From: an uncultured beta proteobacterium
GTDB taxonomy: Bacteria > Pseudomonadota > Gammaproteobacteria > Burkholderiales > Burkholderiaceae
Direction of reading: 5' to 3'
Assembly (NCBI GenBank): GCA_903944255.1
Contig: CAJARE010000361.1
Location: forward strand, 1-9,314
Length of the DNA: 9,314 nt
Numbering within the stretch: position 1 is the stretch's first letter; each line of letters starts with the position of its first letter. A program made the translations under genes and the position numbers. The notes under the pieces were generated by a model that searched no databases, was not told the DNA's origin, and was given only the letters and a program-made list of their open reading frames with translations. Positions 6,821 through 9,314 of this stretch are shown here, in pieces.

Positions 6821-7167
6821 GCCAGGCAGTACTTCAGGCTAAGCTCTGGTATGCCCAAAGAATCAGTGCCATGGTTCTTGGAATATGTGTAGCAATTCAC
6901 TTAGGCATTATTTTCTATGCAATCCGTGGAGGTCTCACGGCGCAAGAAATTCTGGGTCGTACACAAGGCAATCTGGGATTTGCAATCTTTTATGAAATAT
7001 TTGTTTTGGCTTGTTTTGTTCATGCGCCGATTGGGGTAGCGAATATTTTGCAAGAGACAATACCTCAAGTTGGGATGACTAAGCCGGTTTCTTGGTTATT
7101 GGCATTATTGATTTTGATTCTTGGTACAACTGCAGTCATTGGTTTGTATACCGGGGGTGCTATATGA
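6817..7167 (+). CDS. Complex II-type membrane anchor, cytochrome b subunit (first of two)
   Basis: A 116-residue inner-membrane protein with three predicted helices (about 14-36, 54-77, 91-112), the size and topology of SdhC/SdhD/FrdC/FrdD anchors. It should hold the iron-sulfur subunit at the membrane and form part of the quinone site. The pattern QRISAMVLGICVAIH (15-28) echoes the SdhC signature HR.SG...H. H28 in the first helix and H69 (FVHAPIGVANIL) in the second are candidate haem b ligands. The start is GTG at 6817, overlapping the preceding stop in GTGA; its own stop overlaps the next ATG in ATGA, which points to translational coupling. I would call it SdhC-like but withhold a symbol because the complex is not the standard one. 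Confidence 0.85.
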   Translation: MSQAVLQAKLWYAQRISAMVLGICVAIHLGIIFYAIRGGLTAQEILGRTQGNLGFAIFYEIFVLACFVHAPIGVANILQETIPQVGMTKPVSWLLALLILILGTTAVIGLYTGGAI

Positions 7168-7523
7168 GCTCTAGGCCAACCTTAGATTACCGTGCAAAAA
7201 GCCATTTGTCCTATTTTGCCTATGCTTGCCATCGTTTTTCCGGCTTATTGCTTGCATGTTTTATCCCCTTACACTTTCTAATGTTGTCTCAATCTTTGCG
7301 CGAGGCCGAAGGATTTGAAGCCTCTTTGAAATTAACGGATTTCTGGGTATTTAAATTCGGCGAATGGTTCTTGGTGATTTTGTTAGCCATCCATTTAACT
7401 GGAGGAATTCGTCTTTTGATGATGGAGTTTGGCTCTTGGCGTGGATTGCGTAAGGGTTGGATTCAGGTATCTATATTGTGTGCCATAGCTTGTGGGCTCT
7501 TATTTCTTTATTTTGCTAATTAG
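7164..7523 (+). CDS. Complex II-type membrane anchor, cytochrome b subunit (second of two)
   Basis: A 119-residue inner-membrane protein with three predicted helices (about 24-46, 62-86, 98-117). It carries a clear succinate dehydrogenase cytochrome b556-type motif, HRFSGLLLACFIPLH (H23, S26, H37), and AIHLTGGIRLLMMEF (H77, R83), so haem b ligation is likely. Start is the ATG at 7164, which overlaps the upstream stop by 4 nt; an upstream in-frame ATG at 7092 lies wholly inside the preceding gene and its 24 extra residues are not membrane-anchor-like. G-rich sequence (7153-7157) precedes the start. The two anchors look alike in motif order, so they may be ancient paralogues that form a heterodimer. 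The fumarase-type genes follow after 11 nt. Confidence 0.85.
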   Translation: MSSRPTLDYRAKSHLSYFAYACHRFSGLLLACFIPLHFLMLSQSLREAEGFEASLKLTDFWVFKFGEWFLVILLAIHLTGGIRLLMMEFGSWRGLRKGWIQVSILCAIACGLLFLYFAN

Positions 7524-7534
7524 TTAGGTTATCT

Positions 7535-8410
7535 ATGAAGCTTTCAATGGATTTAGTGGAAGAGGCTTGTAAAGAACTCTACATTCGCGCATTAAAAGTT
7601 CTGCCCGATGATATTAAAGAGGGCATTAATCGCCTTGATCGTGTTGAAACGGATGGCCGTGCGCAGGTCGTATTGAAAACGATGATTACGAATATTTCTG
7701 TAGCAGAGCGTGAAGACAATTTACTTTGCCAAGATACTGGCTTACCTATTTATAACGTCAAGATTGGCAGTAATGTGCAGTTTGATGGCATGGCTTTAAA
7801 AGAAGCGATACGCAAAGGTTGTGAACGTGCCACCAAAGAATATCCCCTAAGATCTTCAGTAGTACATCCGATTACTCGTAAAAATAATCACACTTCTTGT
7901 GGTATTGATATGCCAGCAATCCATGTCGATTTTTTTCCTAATGCAGACTCTGTAGAAATTGAAATGGTGCCCAAAGGTAGTGGCTCAGAAAATAATTCCT
8001 TTTTGAAAATGGCAATTCCAGCAGATGGTGTTAATGGTATCAAGGCTTTTGTGATTGAGAGCGTTGTTTCTGCTGGCGGCAAAACGTGTCCACCAACAAT
8101 CGTTGGTGTTGGTATTGGCGGTACATCTGATCAATGTGTAGCAATGGCAAAGCGTGCAGCTACCCGTGAGCTTGGTAGTGTATGCGGCGATGAAGAAGGC
8201 GCCAAGCTTGAGAAAGAGCTGAGTGCTGCGGTGAATCAACTTGGTATTGGTCCGCAAGGACTCGGTGGTGATGGAACTGCCTTTGCTGTCCAGGTGGAGC
8301 TAGCACATACTCATATCACCATGAATCCGGTGGCTGTGAATATGCAATGTCATTCTGCACGCAGAGCCCGCGCTACGTTTACGTCCGCTGGTGTGAGTTA
8401 CGGATTCTAG
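7535..8410 (+). CDS. Class I (Fe-S) fumarase/tartrate dehydratase-type hydratase, alpha subunit
   Basis: A 291-residue protein equivalent to the N-terminal domain of class I fumarases (FumA/FumB) and to TtdA, the alpha subunit of two-subunit hydratases. These enzymes reversibly add water to fumarate-like acids at an oxygen-sensitive [4Fe-4S] cluster. The three expected cluster cysteines are visible: C65 (LLCQDTGLP), C201 (GGTSDQC) and C272 (NMQCHSARRA). The family segments KGSGSENNS (147-155), PPTIVGVGIGGTSD (186-199) and GLGGDGTAFAV (242-252) are also present. The middle segment HTSCGIDMPAIH (119-130) differs somewhat from the usual fumarase form. Translation probably starts at ATG 7535, with a weak TTAGG 6 nt upstream. 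The beta subunit follows after 11 nt. The substrate could be fumarate/malate, tartrate or a methylated analogue such as mesaconate; sequence alone does not decide. Confidence 0.9.
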   Translation: MKLSMDLVEEACKELYIRALKVLPDDIKEGINRLDRVETDGRAQVVLKTMITNISVAEREDNLLCQDTGLPIYNVKIGSNVQFDGMALKEAIRKGCERATKEYPLRSSVVHPITRKNNHTSCGIDMPAIHVDFFPNADSVEIEMVPKGSGSENNSFLKMAIPADGVNGIKAFVIESVVSAGGKTCPPTIVGVGIGGTSDQCVAMAKRAATRELGSVCGDEEGAKLEKELSAAVNQLGIGPQGLGGDGTAFAVQVELAHTHITMNPVAVNMQCHSARRARATFTSAGVSYGF

Positions 8411-8421
8411 GAAAATAACGA

Positions 8422-9033
8422 ATGACTCATTACAACCTTGCAACACCAGTTAGCGAAGAGGCAATTCGTAAACTTCGTATCAATGACACTGTAACTTTGC
8501 AAAATACCTTGTTTGGTATCAGAGATGCCACACAAATTCACATGTTTGATCATGATCGAAAAACTCGTTTTGATCTCAACGGGCATGCAGTTATTCATAC
8601 GGCGCCTAATGTTCGTAAAGTTCCTGTTAGTAAAGAATTTCCTGCTGGATATGAGCCTATCTGTATTGGCACTACTACCTCGGATCGCATGGAGCGATTC
8701 ACACGTCCTCTGATGACGCAAAAAGGTGTTCGCATGATTGTTGGAAAAGGTGGCATGAGGGAAGACTCGGCTAAGGCATTTAAAGAATTGGGCGGGGTTT
8801 ATTTAGCGATTATTGGCGGTACCGCTGCCCTAGAAACTACTTGGATAGAGCAAATCGAAGATGTTGATATGGATGATCTCAACCCCGAATCGCTTTGGCG
8901 CTTCAAGATAAAAGATTTTGGCCCCTTGTTAGTGGCAATGGATAGTCATGGTGGAAGCATTTATCAGGAAGTAAAGGGTGAAGTAGCCCGCAATAAAGAT
9001 GCGGTACTGAAAAGCCTTGGGATTCATTCATGA
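8422..9033 (+). CDS. Class I fumarase/tartrate dehydratase-type hydratase, beta subunit
   Basis: A 203-residue protein equivalent to the C-terminal domain of FumA and to TtdB, which completes the active site of the alpha subunit. Recognisable elements are RDA (34-36), GTTTSDRM (83-90; the family norm is G-P-T-T-S/A-x-R-M), VGKGG (107-111), GGVYLAIIGGTAAL (124-137; norm GG-P-A-A), WRFKIKDFGPLLVAMDSHG (159-177) and a short polar tail. Several positions normally invariant in fumarases are altered, including the RDAAH stretch (here RDATQIH) and the YYAGP stretch (here IHTAPN), so the substrate may not be fumarate. ATG start with TAGGAAA overlapping the alpha stop codon as ribosome site. Its TGA overlaps the flavoprotein ATG by 4 nt. 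Confidence 0.88.
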   Translation: MTHYNLATPVSEEAIRKLRINDTVTLQNTLFGIRDATQIHMFDHDRKTRFDLNGHAVIHTAPNVRKVPVSKEFPAGYEPICIGTTTSDRMERFTRPLMTQKGVRMIVGKGGMREDSAKAFKELGGVYLAIIGGTAALETTWIEQIEDVDMDDLNPESLWRFKIKDFGPLLVAMDSHGGSIYQEVKGEVARNKDAVLKSLGIHS

Positions 9034-9314
9034 ATACTATTCCAACGCTTGAAACAGATATTTTGATACTGGGTTCTGGTGGCGCAGGGCTTTTCGCAGC
9101 CTTACATGCCCATCAAGCAAATCCCAAATTACATATTACGATTGCCGTTAAAGGTTTATTAGGTAAATGTGGTTGTACCAGGATGGTTCAGGGCGGTTAC
9201 AACGTTGCTTTAGCTGAAGGAGATTCGGTAGAGCGACACTTTATGGATACGATTGAAGGCGGTAAGTGGCTTTCAGATCAAGAATTAGCCTGGACCTTAG
9301 TGAGCAAAGCAGTA
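9030..9314 (+). CDS. Succinate dehydrogenase/fumarate reductase-type flavoprotein subunit, 3'-truncated by window edge
   Basis: The first 95 residues of a flavoprotein of the SdhA/FrdA/NadB superfamily; the frame is open to the last base. The dinucleotide-binding fold is clear: DILILGSGGAGLFAAL (10-25, with G15, G17, G20). The MVQGGYNVAL segment (52-61) and DSVERHFMDTIEGG...SDQELA (65-86) match conserved SdhA positions. At the site where SdhA/FrdA carry the His that binds FAD covalently (H-T-x-x-A-Q-G-G), this protein has C49-T-R-M-V-Q-G-G, with a second Cys at 47. FAD is therefore probably not attached through histidine. ATG start overlaps the hydratase beta stop by 4 nt, so it is the last visible gene of the operon. 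It would form the catalytic dimer with the iron-sulfur subunit at 6089. A fumarate reductase, a dehydrogenase of a succinate analogue or an L-aspartate-oxidase-like enzyme are the options. Confidence 0.88.
   Translation, partial: MNTIPTLETDILILGSGGAGLFAALHAHQANPKLHITIAVKGLLGKCGCTRMVQGGYNVALAEGDSVERHFMDTIEGGKWLSDQELAWTLVSKAV

Noticed and set aside
7092..7163. Upstream ATG for the second membrane anchor
   Set aside because: It lies inside the first anchor gene; the ATGA overlap at 7164 is the usual coupled start and the extension does not look like an anchor N-terminus.
7985..8257. Antisense reading frames opposite the hydratase genes (also 7888-8082 and 8407-8721)
   Set aside because: Shadows of the coding strand: no ribosome sites, no family features, and the plus-strand products are clear.

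Overview
The window reads as a chromosomal piece of a free-living betaproteobacterium, most likely Burkholderiaceae and Polynucleobacter-like. This rests on the low-to-middling GC by eye, AT-rich spacers, an orphan Bug/TctC-type periplasmic binding protein, a LysR regulator divergent from a catabolic-type operon, and the style of the encoded proteins. I cannot confirm the genus without a search. I see no RNA genes, insertion sequences, CRISPR arrays or phage genes.

Left half (1-5042): an accessory small-molecule module. It holds the 3' part of a zinc-dependent medium-chain alcohol dehydrogenase (+), which converges with and overlaps by 17 nt a ThDP-dependent acetolactate-synthase-like enzyme (-). 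A 345-nt AT-rich divergent spacer follows, then a TauD/TfdA-type Fe(II)/2-oxoglutarate dioxygenase (+) and a secreted Bug-family solute-binding protein (+). A symmetrical hairpin terminator (5062-5090) closes this block and faces the end of the LysR gene. Dioxygenase, ThDP enzyme and dehydrogenase together could hydroxylate a carboxylate, cleave it and oxidise or reduce the product, but the substrate is unknown.

Right half (5131-9314): a LysR regulator (-) is divergent, across an 82-nt spacer, from a tightly packed + strand operon. The order is complex-II-type iron-sulfur subunit, two small haem-b-type membrane anchors, class I fumarase/tartrate-dehydratase alpha and beta subunits, then the complex-II-type flavoprotein, which runs off the right edge. 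Neighbouring genes overlap by 4 nt or lie about 11 nt apart. The products would interconvert a malate-like hydroxyacid, a fumarate-like enoate and a succinate-like saturated acid, with electrons passing to or from membrane quinone.

This operon is the most interesting part of the window. Its order splits the two catalytic complex II subunits around the hydratase genes. Its flavoprotein has Cys where the FAD-attaching His of SdhA/FrdA sits. Both anchors carry potential haem ligands. The beta hydratase subunit departs from several fumarase signatures. The first gene appears to start leaderless, seven nucleotides after a perfect TATAAT. It looks like a non-canonical fumarate-reductase/dehydrogenase plus hydratase system, either working in the reductive direction or acting on a C4/C5 dicarboxylate analogue.
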